From positions 1 through 32,486 of the forward strand of contig CAYFJO010000078.1 in the NCBI GenBank assembly GCA_964343305.1: a stretch of 32,486 bases of DNA, given 5' to 3'. Source of the stretch: CAYFJO01 sp964343305. GTDB lineage: Bacteria; Planctomycetota; Planctomycetia; Pirellulales; Pirellulaceae. The position numbers were made by a program, and so were the translations under genes. Positions 31,493 through 32,486 of the stretch are shown one piece after another. How positions within the stretch are numbered: the stretch's first letter is position 1; the number at the start of each line of letters is the position of its first letter. Below the pieces are notes generated by a model. That model was not told the DNA's origin. It did no database searches and worked only from the letters and a program-made list of their open reading frames with translations.

Positions 31493-32116
31493 TCGGGCAC
31501 CACTTTCCTTCTGTGCTATGACACGCGTTTCGCAGATCGTCGTCGTGTTCAAGAAAGAGAATCCGCAGCGCCATGACAATCTTGCCTCACAAGAAAGTTG
31601 ACCATCGAAAGCATCGCAAACTGCGCGCCATTTCCGATTGATCTTGATCTGACAAATCTGCAACCCACATTCGTCTGATTCGCCATATTCGGCCGGCATA
31701 TCCGCACGCCAAGCGTGCATCGACGCGCACCATCGCACGCGCCGCGCGAACGAATTCGAATCGAATCTGATTCTCCAACCATCGCCAATTTGCTAGATGC
31801 GATCGATGCAGAACAATTCGAAGGCAAGGCGCACAACATGCTCGGTCCGCTGTGCCGAGGCATTCGAACAAAGAGACCAACACGCTGACGCATTCCGCGC
31901 AGACCTGAAGTCAGTGGCGCACGAAAGCGGAATTGTGGGACTCGCATGAAGGGCGTAAATCGCGATGTCGAAATTGTGCCAGGAACTCGCTAAATCTGAC
32001 CGGCTTCAAAAAGGGACCGTTTTTGAAGCTAGGAATTGCCGTCTCGTCGGATAACGAGTTTCCACTATTCGAGTACTCGAGTTGAGGAAAATGAATCCGT
32101 CAAAGTTGAACGCCAT
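31493..32116. other. Long intergenic region with a possible broken frame
   Basis: No clear gene. On the plus strand 31772-31949 reads like a coding remnant in two frames: SPTIANLLDAIDAEQFEGKA in one, then a shift near 31855 to AEAFEQRDQHADAFRADL ending in GIVGLA and a stop. A 10-bp hairpin lies at 32003. Otherwise nothing is seen. Confidence 0.35.
32003..32029. repeat. 10-bp hairpin GCTTCAAAAA
   Basis: GCTTCAAAAA (32003-32012) and TTTTTGAAGC (32020-32029) with a 7-base loop. It shares the TTCAAAAAGG arm end with the larger palindrome at 26979, so it may be a truncated relative. It lies about 90 bp beyond the 3' end of the minus-strand hydrolase-type gene and could act as a terminator there. 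Confidence 0.6.
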
Positions 32117-32486
32117 TCACGGAATATCTGACGACCAGAGCTTCCGTGCTGCGGCCTGCTTTAGCAATTCCAACGCGTCCTCTTCCAGCAAGAACCTGTC
32201 TTCACGCAAATCCAAAACTGCGTCGGCGTACCTTGTCAGGTACGCTTCGCGAGTTGGATATCGCTCGTGAATTGACAAACGAGGGTCTTTCGATTTTCGA
32301 CGTTCGTCGAGTGTTTTCGCCAGTTCGATATATGAACCGTGAAGTCCGGCCAAAACTCCACCGGCGCCATACTGTTGGGCACGCAGGTTCCAACCCATGT
32401 AGGTTGCCAACGGCACTTCGACGTCCGGAAGACGAATCCCGGCAAGTTCGTTGCCGTCTTGATCGACGGCTGGGACGAGCGTTTGA
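32117..32486 (-). CDS. C-terminus of an alpha/beta-hydrolase-domain protein, start outside window
   Basis: Last 122 codons of a gene that continues beyond the window. The end of a large alpha/beta-hydrolase-type family is recognisable: LVPAVDQDGNELAGIRLPDV, PLATYMGWNLR, then DPRLSIHERYPTREAYLTRY and LREDRFLLEEDALELL. These proteins are exported and catalytically uncharacterised; the catalytic residues would lie upstream, outside the window. The reading frame is open to the edge. Confidence 0.75.
   Translation of the reverse strand, partial: QTLVPAVDQDGNELAGIRLPDVEVPLATYMGWNLRAQQYGAGGVLAGLHGSYIELAKTLDERRKSKDPRLSIHERYPTREAYLTRYADAVLDLREDRFLLEEDALELLKQAAARKLWSSDIP

Overview
The window comes from a planctomycete, most likely a Pirellulales-type organism (Rhodopirellula or Blastopirellula relatives). 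Four kinds of evidence point there. The gene families are typical: a secreted sulfatase, a DUF1549/DUF1553 cytochrome paired with a DUF1501 protein, a TIGR03067-domain protein and an LESR-motif exported protein. Many proteins are exported, and genes are loosely packed on both strands with REP-like palindromes between them. The assignment rests on recognised families only; no database was searched.

Layout. 1-2540: a truncated sulfatase, a small conserved protein and a PQQ-type beta-propeller protein. 2631-6875: a run of small minus-strand genes separated by structured repeats. It includes a Doc toxin with its antitoxin, two small membrane proteins, orphan proteins and a TIGR03067 protein fused to a broken tyrosine-recombinase fragment. 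Each repeat follows a stop codon closely and ends 13-21 nt before the next start codon, which is the architecture of integron gene cassettes without a complete integrase. 6940-9764: a small plus-strand gene and a large repeat-rich exported protein. 9984-10158: a cluster of palindromes. 10227-15200: the planctomycete cytochrome/DUF1501 pair with an unrelated convergent gene between them. 15512-18139: a secreted SH3-TPR protein and a zinc-ribbon membrane protein.

18413-25680 is one plus-strand block: a MurE-like ligase, a badly degenerate MurF-like ligase, a terminator, a secreted unknown protein, a short-chain dehydrogenase, a DUF1611 (DgcN-type) protein and a translationally coupled dipeptide epimerase/DgcA-type enzyme. 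The theme is compounds that contain D-glutamate, such as peptidoglycan peptides. A 14-bp RNA hairpin covers the ribosome binding site and start codon of the DUF1611 gene.

25677-32486: a DEAD-box RNA helicase, a 27-bp perfect inverted repeat, a histone-H1-like lysine-rich protein with a clear terminator, a PqqB-like metallo-hydrolase, an EF-hand protein with a clear terminator, a cupredoxin-type protein next to a PP2C phosphatase, a conserved small protein and the C-terminus of an alpha/beta-hydrolase-type protein. I saw no tRNA, rRNA, CRISPR array or intact insertion sequence.
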